Assembly (NCBI GenBank): GCA_021789495.1
Contig: JAJYJM010000019.1
Coordinates: 1 to 36,268 of the forward strand
From: Nitrospirota bacterium
GTDB lineage: Bacteria > Nitrospirota > JACRHJ01
Length of the DNA: 36,268 nucleotides
Direction: 5' to 3'
Position numbers and translations under genes: made by a program. Shown here piece after piece: positions 25,420 through 32,096 of this stretch (within the stretch, counting starts at the first letter, position 1; the number at the start of each line of letters is the position of its first letter). The notes beneath the pieces are model-generated. The model was given only the letters and a program-made list of their open reading frames with translations. It was not told where the DNA came from and ran no database searches.

Positions 25420-26535
25420 CTAAATCTCTTTTATGTAATTCATCCCGGAAATTTGCCTGACCAGTCCCTTGAGCTCCATGTCGAGGAGCAGGGACAAAAT
25501 CCTGGACACGGGGAAGCCGGTTTTCTCCGCAATTACATCGACATGTACCGGCTCAAGCGAGATTTGGCTGTAAACGGACATTTCATCCGGGCCAAGAGGC
25601 GGCATAACGGCGGTCTTTTCGGGCGCGTCGCCGTAGTCAAGTGCAAGCTCGCTTACGTATCCCTTCATGTAAGGGAACAGGTCTTCGAGCACGTCCGCCG
25701 GTCCTTCGATGAGCTTTGCGCCTTTTTTGATAAGGCTGTTGACGCCCCTGGAGTTGTCCGCGCTGACGTTCCCCGGCAAGGCGTATACCTCACGGTTCTG
25801 CTCGACGGAATATGACGCGGTTATAAGAGAGCCGGAATCCTTGGCCGCCTCCATGACGATGACGCCAAGCGAAATCCCGCTTATTATGCGGTTTCTGGAC
25901 GGGAAATTGGCCTTGTCCGGGGGCGTGCCCACGGGATATTCCGTGATTACCGCGCCGGATTCGGCGATTTTTTTAAAAAGCTCACCGTTCTCGCGCGGGT
26001 AGGTGACGTCTATACCGCATCCGAGGACGGCAATCGTCCTGCCGCCGCCCGAAAGCGCGCCGCGATGCGCCTCCGTATCTATTCCGCGCGCGCCGCCGGA
26101 GACGATGGTAATCCCCTTTACCGCCAGATCCCTGGCTATTCTTTTCGTCTCACTGAGGCCGTAGTGGGAGGCGTTCCTTGAGCCTACCATTGCCACGGAG
26201 ATCTTATCCCCGACCGTAAGCTCGCCCAGGACATACAGGTATGGCGGAGGGTCGTGTATTTCCTTTAGGTTATACGGATAGCGCGGGTCGGCAAATGTGA
26301 CGACGTCGGCTCCAAGGGCGCGGGCCTTTTTTACCTCGTTTCGGGCCTCTTTCCAGCCCTTGAAGCCCTTGATGCCCTGGAGCGCCTTCGGCCCCATCCC
26401 GTCAACAGAAGCCAGCTCGCTCTTCCCTGCCGCAAAGACCTTCTCCGGGCTTCCGAAGCGAAGTATCAGTCTTTTGTATAAGACCTTTCCGACGCCGTCT
26501 ACGGAGTTGAGGGCCATCCAGGGAACGGCGTCCAT
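25420..26535 (-). CDS. dprA: DNA-processing protein DprA (Smf)
   Basis: DprA loads RecA on incoming single-stranded DNA in natural transformation and also acts in recombination. From the ATG at 26535 the protein is 371 residues. An N-terminal SAM/HhH-like part (LNSVDGVGKVLYKRLILRFGSPEKVF) is followed by the Rossmann core: VAMVGSRNASHYG, TIVSGGARGIDTEAHRGAL, TIAVLGCGIDVTYPREN, NFPSRNRIISG, ALPGN and GVNSLIKKGAKL. It ends with a winged-helix DML1-like tail. A TTG at 26643, two bases after the LysM stop, would add 36 unconserved residues. The ATG fits the family N-terminus better. Likely co-transcribed with the LysM gene. Confidence 0.93.
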   Translation of the reverse strand: MDAVPWMALNSVDGVGKVLYKRLILRFGSPEKVFAAGKSELASVDGMGPKALQGIKGFKGWKEARNEVKKARALGADVVTFADPRYPYNLKEIHDPPPYLYVLGELTVGDKISVAMVGSRNASHYGLSETKRIARDLAVKGITIVSGGARGIDTEAHRGALSGGGRTIAVLGCGIDVTYPRENGELFKKIAESGAVITEYPVGTPPDKANFPSRNRIISGISLGVIVMEAAKDSGSLITASYSVEQNREVYALPGNVSADNSRGVNSLIKKGAKLIEGPADVLEDLFPYMKGYVSELALDYGDAPEKTAVMPPLGPDEMSVYSQISLEPVHVDVIAEKTGFPVSRILSLLLDMELKGLVRQISGMNYIKEI

Positions 26536-26645
26536 CGTTTCCGGAGATGCCGCCGCACCGCCCGCAACTTCCGTTTCGGGGCCGTTATGCAGTCTCTCCC
26601 CGGTTTCCGCGCCTCCTGGAATAACCCGCCCGCGTATAGTCAAAT

Positions 26646-27788
26646 CTACTTCGGCCTGGAATAGTATATACTGTAGCCCGCCTTTAGCGGCCCGTCCGAG
26701 GTTACGACCTTGGCCGCAGCGGTATGCTCCCTGACGGATACAACCCGAATAAGCCCCGTCTTTACGCCGGGAAGCGGGATAGACCTTTCAAGCAGGGTGT
26801 CCTTCCTTGCATAGCCGCCCGGCCGCTTTACGACGAAGGTGTCGCCCGGCAGAACGCCGTCTTTTGCGCCCCTGTCTATGTAAAGTATATCCGCTTGAGT
26901 GACGTCATGCCTGTCGCCGCTTAACGCGGCTATATATCCGGAAACGCCGTACGCCTTCGGGTTTGGCGGCACAGGCTCGTAAACTATAACCGGCTCCTGG
27001 TACAGGAAGAGCCGGTCGGAGATTTTTATGTCCGTGAACGCCTTCGTTATTTTGCCCACCATGAAGCCGTCCCTCGGCCCTTCTATCTCCAGGACTCCCG
27101 ATACCTTTACCAGCCTGCCGAGGGTATCTCCGGTGCCGGGGTCTTCTACCTTCCCCTCGTATCGCCCGATTATGAAACGATCGCCCGCTTTGATTCCGTC
27201 CGTATTGACATAAAGCTTGTCAAAAAGTCCGTAGAGAGCCTGGGGTATCGGGCTGCCCTTTATGGAACGGGGTTTAATTCCTCCTTCATCCACGAAACCG
27301 GCTTCCAGTATGGCTTCCTCGCCTGCCACCGGATGCCTTGTCGGAGGCGGCGGAATGGTAATTATTTTACTTTCCGAGACGGGCGGCCTGCTCATAAGCG
27401 TAGTGCCCTTGCTCACAAAAGGCCCGCGCACGCGCTTCTCGATGGGCGGCGGGACCTCCTTCGCGGCCTTGGGCGGGGCTATGGTAACTCCCGGCGGGAG
27501 CTTGATAACCTGTCCCGGATATATGAGGTTCGGGTTGTGTATGAACGGGTTTTTCTTCCATATCCTGGGCCAGGCGAAGGGATCCGAAAGCCGGGCCTTG
27601 GATATATCCCAGAGCGTGTCTCCCTTTACGATGGTATATCTCCCGGTCCAGGGCACAGCCGACACCGACGTCTGACCGCTGAACGGCCGCCCGCCCGCCT
27701 GGGCCTGGCCTTCTTCCCCGGCGAAGGCGGTGGATAACGAAAAGAACATAGCAAATACGACTATCACCGGCAGGAGTCTCTTTTTCAT
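26646..27788 (-). CDS. Secreted LysM-domain protein
   Basis: A 380-residue exported protein. Residues 1-23 are a Sec signal (MKKRLLPVIVVFAMFFSLSTAFA). A LysM peptidoglycan-binding domain spans about 50-95 (YTIVKGDTLWDISKARLSDPFAWPRIWKKN...YPGQVIKLPPG). A Pro-rich linker follows, then a 230-residue all-beta region with repeated 'G(D/V)xxFxVxR' units (AGDRFIIGRYEG, PGDTFVVKRPGG). I know this architecture from deltaproteobacterial LysM proteins without a set function. A cell-wall role is inferred. It starts 14 bases after the cpoB stop and ends just before dprA, so the three genes are probably one transcript. Confidence 0.87.
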   Translation of the reverse strand: MKKRLLPVIVVFAMFFSLSTAFAGEEGQAQAGGRPFSGQTSVSAVPWTGRYTIVKGDTLWDISKARLSDPFAWPRIWKKNPFIHNPNLIYPGQVIKLPPGVTIAPPKAAKEVPPPIEKRVRGPFVSKGTTLMSRPPVSESKIITIPPPPTRHPVAGEEAILEAGFVDEGGIKPRSIKGSPIPQALYGLFDKLYVNTDGIKAGDRFIIGRYEGKVEDPGTGDTLGRLVKVSGVLEIEGPRDGFMVGKITKAFTDIKISDRLFLYQEPVIVYEPVPPNPKAYGVSGYIAALSGDRHDVTQADILYIDRGAKDGVLPGDTFVVKRPGGYARKDTLLERSIPLPGVKTGLIRVVSVREHTAAAKVVTSDGPLKAGYSIYYSRPK

Positions 27789-27802
27789 AATGCTCTCCTC
27801 GC

Positions 27803-28579
27803 TTATTTGCCCTTCAGTTTGTCAAGCTCATGGTGCGCCTTTTTCGCCGCGTCGCTGTAGGGATAGTTGTCCATTACGCGGTTAAAGCTCTCGCGGGCCT
27901 TGTCCGGATTCCCCATCAGATCGTATGCGACGCCTTCCTTGTAAAGCGCGTCCGGCACCCTGTCCGCGAGCGGATAATCGTCCACGACCTTCTGGTATTC
28001 CTTCACGGCCCCGGCGTAGTCTTTCCGGGTGAATGCTATCTCTCCGAGCATGAACCTGGCGTCGTCCGCAAGGTTGTCCGTCGGGTAGTTCCGGAGGAAT
28101 GCGCTGAACTTGGCCTTTGCATTTTCGTAGTCCCCGGCGGAATATAAGTCCATCGCCTGGTTGAATGCGTCCTGGGCCGCCACCATGCCCTTTGTCGGCT
28201 GCGGGGCCTGCGGGGCCGGGGCAGCAGGGGCGGCGGGAGCCGGGGCGTTTGATTCCGGGGGTATCGGCTGGGGCGCAAGCGGCGCCTGGTTCTCCTTCAT
28301 CTCGCGTATCTGCGCATCAAGGGAGTCCATGCGCTTCTCAAGCGCGGAGATGCGGTTGTCTATCTCTTTCAGCTTCTCCGGCTCGGCCTGGCCTTCCTCG
28401 GCATACTTTGCCTTCGCAACCTGCTTCTGCACCTCGGAGAACTGCTTCTCCAAGACCATGATGTCGCTCTGCATGGGCTCGATGTCCTGCTGGGTCGCAA
28501 AACAGCCGGTCAGGAGAAATATCGGGGCCAGAAGCAACAGCCCAAAAGCGCGGGCTGCCTTTTTGCGGGCGATTTTCAT
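27803..28579 (-). CDS. cpoB: Tol-Pal system protein CpoB/YbgF-like lipoprotein
   Basis: A 258-residue envelope protein. The signal ends in lipobox LLTGC (Cys26). A coiled-coil follows (about 35-95, DIMVLEKQFSEVQKQVAKAK...ISALEKRMDSLDAQIREM). After an Ala/Pro linker comes a TPR domain from about 130 (DAFNQAMDLYSAGDYENAKAKFSAFLRNYPTDNLADDARFMLGE...) of the YbgF/BamD kind. The final repeat has the family-typical form, YPYSDAAKKAHHELDKLKGK. CpoB links Tol-Pal constriction with peptidoglycan synthesis in E. coli. Here it is a lipoprotein, and tolB/pal are not next to it. An AAGGAGG site precedes the ATG. Confidence 0.85.
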   Translation of the reverse strand: MKIARKKAARAFGLLLLAPIFLLTGCFATQQDIEPMQSDIMVLEKQFSEVQKQVAKAKYAEEGQAEPEKLKEIDNRISALEKRMDSLDAQIREMKENQAPLAPQPIPPESNAPAPAAPAAPAPQAPQPTKGMVAAQDAFNQAMDLYSAGDYENAKAKFSAFLRNYPTDNLADDARFMLGEIAFTRKDYAGAVKEYQKVVDDYPLADRVPDALYKEGVAYDLMGNPDKARESFNRVMDNYPYSDAAKKAHHELDKLKGK

Positions 28580-28619
28580 ATCAAGGCGCCTCCTTAGGGG
28601 TTATGTCAATAACGATTAA

Positions 28620-28649
28620 TAGATAGCTTAAACGACAGTAAGTTGTCAA
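28620..28649 (-). promoter_or_regulatory. Possible promoter of cpoB-lysM-dprA
   Basis: Minus strand TTGACA (28649-28644), 18 bases, TATCTA (28625-28620), about 40 bases upstream of the cpoB ATG. The -35 is perfect and the -10 weak. Confidence 0.5.
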
Positions 28650-28681
28650 GAAAAAAGGGGTTTCTTAAATCTCTTTAATGT

Positions 28682-28963
28682 TTAAAGCGGCCACTTTCTT
28701 TCTTTTGCGAAATATTTTATTACCGTCCCGGCGTTATTCAGGCGGGACAGGCGCATGTTCCTGCGCTTGATGGCGTCCACGTCCCCGGTGGGAAACTTCT
28801 CGTTCCTGATGAGCACCATGACCTTCTGCACCCCCGCCATCAGCTTTTTCAAGGTCTCGTGGTCGAATTTCTTTAAATATATCGGGTTTACGAATACGTA
28901 TCCCTCCGATATGTCTTTCGCCACAGCCTCGAGGTTTTTACCCTTCAGGAAATCTTCGGCCAT
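28682..28963 (-). CDS. Small hypothetical protein (93 residues)
   Basis: A soluble, lysine-rich 93-residue protein with no signal or membrane segment: KDISEGYVFVNPIYLKKFDHETLKKLMAGVQKVMVL in the first half and a basic IKRRNMRLSRLNNAGTVIKYFAKERKWPL end. I do not recognise a family. It overlaps the stop of the upstream membrane-protein gene by one base (TGATG), so the two are translationally coupled and probably work together. Residues 15-55 look mixed alpha/beta. Function unknown. Confidence 0.7.
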   Translation of the reverse strand: MAEDFLKGKNLEAVAKDISEGYVFVNPIYLKKFDHETLKKLMAGVQKVMVLIRNEKFPTGDVDAIKRRNMRLSRLNNAGTVIKYFAKERKWPL

Positions 28964-29220
28964 CAGTCCTTCTCCGTAGGAACCGTCTTAAGCCTCGCGC
29001 CTATTATCTGGCCCGCCACCGCGAATACTATGGAAAACGGGATATACCAAAGCGATATTCCCATGCCGATCCTGAGCAGTATGAGAAACGGTATCGACGC
29101 GTGGATATAGAGGAACCACTTGGCGGAAAACTTCCTCGCCCCCCGTCGAAGGTAACCCAGCGGGAGGTTGGACAGCAGCGCGACCGCTATGAGAATTATG
29201 ACCCTGTCGGCGAAAGGCAT
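28963..29220 (-). CDS. Small inner-membrane protein (85 residues)
   Basis: An 85-residue hydrophobic protein with three likely membrane helices: VIILIAVALLSNLPLGYL (7-24), FLYIHASIPFLILLRIGMG (36-54) and WYIPFSIVFAVAGQIIGA (58-75). A basic loop RRGARKFSAK lies between the first two, and the tail is charged. The family is unknown to me. It overlaps the following 93-residue gene by one base. Upstream is a 175-base repeat-containing gap, so the pair may have its own promoter, though none is convincing. Confidence 0.7.
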   Translation of the reverse strand: MPFADRVIILIAVALLSNLPLGYLRRGARKFSAKWFLYIHASIPFLILLRIGMGISLWYIPFSIVFAVAGQIIGARLKTVPTEKD

Positions 29221-29287
29221 AGGTCTTAATAATATATTTTTTATCGCCTCAGGTCAAGTGTTAGAAAGCGGTCGGCGGGTTTATGCC

Positions 29288-29370
29288 TGTCATTCCGAGC
29301 GGAGCCGAGGAACCCACAATTGATTTTAAAAAATCAAAAGTGGGTCCCTCCACTTCGGTCGGGACGACAA
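29288..29370. repeat. Large imperfect inverted repeat (CATTCCGAGCGGAGCCGAGG type)
   Basis: Left arm: CATTCCGAGCGG-type sequence through AACCCAC. Centre: palindrome TTGATTTTAAAAAATCAA. Right arm: GTGGGTCCCTCCACTTCGG ending CGGGACGACA. The arms are imperfect complements, and the centre is itself a palindrome. It fills most of the gap downstream of the porin gene and could act as a terminator or an mRNA-stabilising hairpin. Similar CATTCCGAG... elements are common in environmental bacterial genomes (my recollection, not searched). Confidence 0.65.
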
Positions 29371-29395
29371 AACAAATAGCCAGGAATCCAGCGCC

Positions 29396-30868
29396 TTAGA
29401 ACTTTATCTGCAAGAGCGTCGTGAAGAGGTTATGGCTTTTTAAGTCTATCTTCTCCAGCGAGTCCTTCGCCAGGCCGCTCTCCGCGTGGATGATCTCCCA
29501 GTCCGCCATTACCCTTACGTAGCTGTTCAGGTAATAGTTGGCGCCGAACGTCCACCTGTCCCTGTCGTTTGCGACACCGCTCGTGTTCTCGTCGAGGAAA
29601 TCGTAGCGGACGACAGGCTCAAAGTTGTTCAAGAAGCTCGCCGGGCCGCTTATGCCGTTAACCCTGTACCAGGCTTCGAGATAATATCCGAAGGTATGGG
29701 CGTATTTCTCGAAGGGAGTAGCCGTATTGGATACGTAGGTGTCGTAATATCTCCTCTCCCACTCGAACTCGCCCATCGTCCTTAGGCCCTTGACCATCGA
29801 CGGGGCGTACTCGAAGTCCGCGCCCCATTTTTCATGGTCGCGGTGCCGGTCCACGACGGGCTTGGTGTTGCTCGTGGCGCCCGCATACCAGGAGCCGCCC
29901 AGCGTAAGGCCCTCGACAAAGGGATTTATCCACACGCGGCCCGCCCAGTCTTTCTGGTTGTTGTCGTCCACGTTATTCTTGCCGTTGCCGTTGACAAGCT
30001 CGGTCGCATAGCCGACTCCGAACGGCCTGCCCTTCGTGCGGTACGCGCCGGAGAGCATGACGCCCACGTCCCGGAGCTGCGGGTTGACAATCATGTTCGT
30101 AACAAGCGAGCGGTTGATCGTCGGGATGGCCCCGATGGACATTAACTGATCTACCGAGAACGGGGTCTTGAACTGGCCCAGCGTTACCCTCGTGTAGGGG
30201 ATGTAATCGAGATAGGCGTACGCGTCGGAAAGAAGCGGGTTGGTGGTGCCGTCCATGGAGATCATGAAACCTATCTTTTTGAATATCTTGCCGCCGAAGA
30301 AAAGCTTGGCGCGCCTTACAAAGAAGGTGTTGTCGGCGGTATCGGATATCTGGCCCGTCGGGGGGCTGCCGACCGATATGCCGGAGTCGTCGTAGAGCCA
30401 GCCCGCCTGGAGGAGCGCGCCTATCTTGAGCTTTACCCTGTCCCCGGTAAGCCGGGCGAAGCCGTCCTCGAAGTCCGTCAGCGCGCCGTTCGCCGGTCGA
30501 CCGGCTTCGGACGCGGTTGCCGCGACAGGGGCCGTTTTCGAGGCTACCGGGGCAGGCGCGGGCGTTGGAGAGGGTGCGGCCTCCCGCGATATTCGCTCGT
30601 AATCTTTTTCGCTGATTACACCTTTTTTCTTAAGGACATCGAGCAACCCAAGCGTGCCGGCTGCCGGCGCGGGGGATGCCGCTTCGTTTTTCTTAAGGTT
30701 GTCATAGGCTTGCTGGTCGAGCACGCCCTTTGCCTTGAGCACGTCCAGAAGGTCGTTGTAGGCCGAGGCCGGGCTCCCGGTCCCCGATACCGGCCCGCCG
30801 GCCAGGGCAATGCCCGCGGACAGAAATACAGTTATGAACAAAGACATCAAGACCGCCGTAAACTTCAT
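29396..30868 (-). CDS. Phosphate-selective porin O/P-family outer-membrane channel with N-terminal helical repeats
   Basis: A 490-residue porin-like protein. The signal is MKFTAVLMSLFITVFLSAGIALA (1-23). Two near-identical helical hairpins follow, LLDVLKAKGVLDQQAYDNL (40-58) and LLDVLKKKGVISEKDYERI (75-93), resembling SHOCT-like units. After an Ala/Pro linker carrying the palindromic repeat (EAGRPA, about 121-126) comes the OprO/OprP-type barrel: VRRAKLFFGGKIFKKIGFMISMDGT, YLDYIPYTRVTLGQFKTPFSVDQL, then many beta strands ending in LQIKF with terminal Phe. The ATG at 30868 has GGAGG eight bases upstream. The Moco-like leader suggests an oxyanion such as molybdate or tungstate as substrate (inference). 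Confidence 0.88.
   Translation of the reverse strand: MKFTAVLMSLFITVFLSAGIALAGGPVSGTGSPASAYNDLLDVLKAKGVLDQQAYDNLKKNEAASPAPAAGTLGLLDVLKKKGVISEKDYERISREAAPSPTPAPAPVASKTAPVAATASEAGRPANGALTDFEDGFARLTGDRVKLKIGALLQAGWLYDDSGISVGSPPTGQISDTADNTFFVRRAKLFFGGKIFKKIGFMISMDGTTNPLLSDAYAYLDYIPYTRVTLGQFKTPFSVDQLMSIGAIPTINRSLVTNMIVNPQLRDVGVMLSGAYRTKGRPFGVGYATELVNGNGKNNVDDNNQKDWAGRVWINPFVEGLTLGGSWYAGATSNTKPVVDRHRDHEKWGADFEYAPSMVKGLRTMGEFEWERRYYDTYVSNTATPFEKYAHTFGYYLEAWYRVNGISGPASFLNNFEPVVRYDFLDENTSGVANDRDRWTFGANYYLNSYVRVMADWEIIHAESGLAKDSLEKIDLKSHNLFTTLLQIKF
30492..30510 (-). repeat. Coding palindromic repeat, copy in the porin linker
   Basis: Sense strand CCGAAGCCGGTCGACCGGC, read as S-E-A-G-R-P-A in the linker between the helical hairpins and the barrel. 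Confidence 0.85.
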
Positions 30869-30907
30869 AATGCCGTTCCTCCCTTCAAACCGCCTGATTT
30901 TACGTAT

Positions 30908-30944
30908 TAATAAAAAAGGCGCCTTCTGAATACAGAGGTGCCTT
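30908..30944 (-). terminator. Intrinsic terminator in the porin leader (riboswitch expression platform)
   Basis: Minus strand AAGGC-A-CCT-CTG, loop TATT, CAG-(A)-AGG-C-GCCTT, followed by TTTTTTATT. It lies between the structured leader and the porin ribosome site (about 40 bases before the ATG), so it would attenuate the porin rather than end an upstream gene. An upstream GCCTT (near 31051-31055) could pair with its AAGGC arm as an antiterminator. Confidence 0.8.
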
Positions 30945-30957
30945 GCCGCCTTAAAGC

Positions 30958-31079
30958 CCCTCCTTTCCAAGCCGGCCACAAGACCGGCTCATACGGGAGG
31001 CCGCATCCTTTCGGGTGCGACCCTGTCGGCCTGATACCCCTGGCCCGTGCGTAAGGCTGTAGGTTATCCGGCTCGGAGT
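30958..31079 (-). promoter_or_regulatory. Structured leader resembling the Moco (molybdenum cofactor) riboswitch
   Basis: Minus strand, about 120 bases, starting ACTCCGAGCCGG. A CAGGG (31025-31021) leads into a hairpin CGCA-CC-C/GAAA/GG-A-TGCG, then GGCCTCCCGTAT (31002-30991), a GAGCCGG...CCGGCTT hairpin and TGGAAAGGAG (30969-30960). The arrangement CAGGG-hairpin-CCTCCCGTAT-...-TGGAAAGG matches what I remember of the E. coli moaA leader (Moco RNA, Rfam RF01055). I could not run a covariance search. The 3' hairpin AGCCGGTC...GGCCGGCT (30971-30990) resembles the coding palindromic repeat of this genome. It is followed by an intrinsic terminator, so control is probably transcriptional and negative. 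Confidence 0.6.
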
Positions 31080-31097
31080 TTATTAAATTTTCCGACG

Positions 31098-31126
31098 AGT
31101 ATAAAAAAACCCGCTATAACTGTCAA
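31098..31126 (-). promoter_or_regulatory. Consensus sigma70 promoter of the porin
   Basis: Minus strand TTGACA (31126-31121), exactly 17 bases, TATACT (31103-31098). Predicted start near 31091, giving a leader of about 220 bases before the porin ATG. The 160 bases beyond it, up to tatC, hold no gene I can support. Confidence 0.85.
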
Positions 31127-31264
31127 GATAAATTCAGAAATAGCAACATGCGTGCCAAGAGCACAAAATTGCGCGGATGCTCTACGGACAAGGCTTTAGC
31201 GGCAACGACATCTTATGCGCATCGAACCGGGGCGGGACTATTTTGTCATGGCGCGAACGGAAAT

Positions 31265-31288
31265 GTCCGGGCTCGGGAAGCCCCGGAC
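31265..31288 (-). terminator. Probable terminator hairpin after tatC
   Basis: GTCCGGG(G)CT pairs with AGCCCGGAC around a TCCCG loop, one base after the tatC stop. The following ATTTCCG is a poor T-tract, so the call is moderate. Confidence 0.45.
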
Positions 31289-31289
31289 C

Positions 31290-32096
31290 TTACTCGCTTG
31301 CCCTTTCGGACTCCTCGGCCTTTTCCTTGCGCCGTCCGGTAATCCTCGCCATTATTATGCCCACCTCATACAGCAGTATCATGGGCGCGGCCATGAGGGT
31401 CTGGTTGAACATGTCCGGAGTCGGGGTAAGTATGGCGGCGGCGATGAATGCGGCGAGCACGGCGTATTTGCGGTTTTTGGCAAGGAACTTCGGCGTGACA
31501 AGCCCCAGGCGCGAAAGGACGGTTATGATAACAGGGAGCTCGAAGACCAGCCCGAATGAGAGCATGAACTTCCCGCAGAAATCCACATATTTCTCGATGG
31601 AGATCATCGGCGTGACTTCGCTTATCCCCCATGTCAGAAGAAAGCGCATCGCGAACGGAAGGACTATATACTGGCAGAAGAGCGCGCCCAGGACGAACAT
31701 GACCGTCGCGGAGACAACGAACGGCAGGGCCCATCTGCGCTCCTTCGGCAGAAGCCCCGGAGATATGAACAGCCACACCTGGACAAGTATGAAGGGCAGC
31801 GTAACGAATATGCTCGCTATGAAGGCTATCTTGAACGCCATCCACAGCACCTCGCCCGGAGCGACGGCTATGAGCTTCGTGGGGCTCGGCAGATATGTCG
31901 GGACGACGAACGGCCAGGCGGTCTTCGTCTTCAGCACCAGGGTGAGAGGTATCTTCATCCACCGGAGCAGATACTCCCAGTACTGGAAACACGCGATAAA
32001 GGCGACGAACAGCACGATGACGACATATAAAAGCCGCCTCCGGAGCTCCTCCAGGTGCGCGAGTATCGACATCATCTTCCCGGGTTTTTCAGGCAT
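31290..32096 (-). CDS. tatC: Sec-independent protein translocase TatC
   Basis: TatC is the six-helix membrane receptor for twin-arginine signal peptides. The 268-residue protein starts MPEKPGKMMSILAHLEELRRRLL, with the family LAHLEELRxRL cytoplasmic motif. Next come PSPTKLIAVAPGEVLWMAFKIA (the conserved periplasmic P-x-E segment), LLPKERRWALPF, SIEKYVDFCGKFMLSFGLVFELPVI and ILTPTPDMFNQTLMAAPMILLYEVGI. The frame is open farther upstream, but that part is tatB in another frame. The ATG at 32096 overlaps the tatB stop by 8 bases. A MetMet at residues 8-9 is an alternative start. Confidence 0.96.
   Translation of the reverse strand: MPEKPGKMMSILAHLEELRRRLLYVVIVLFVAFIACFQYWEYLLRWMKIPLTLVLKTKTAWPFVVPTYLPSPTKLIAVAPGEVLWMAFKIAFIASIFVTLPFILVQVWLFISPGLLPKERRWALPFVVSATVMFVLGALFCQYIVLPFAMRFLLTWGISEVTPMISIEKYVDFCGKFMLSFGLVFELPVIITVLSRLGLVTPKFLAKNRKYAVLAAFIAAAILTPTPDMFNQTLMAAPMILLYEVGIIMARITGRRKEKAEESERASE

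Noticed and set aside
27285-27305. GGAAGCCGGTTTCGTGG (EAGFVDE) in the LysM gene
   Set aside because: Shares only EAG and one arm; no ACCGGC arm, so chance similarity in GC-rich coding DNA is more likely.
29396-30979. 527-residue version of the porin
   Set aside because: The extension runs through the terminator and leader; a clear signal peptide and GGAGG site mark 30868.
31140-31264. Possible tRNA or small RNA between the porin promoter and tatC
   Set aside because: No cloverleaf or clear stem set could be found; no promoter or terminator pair of its own.
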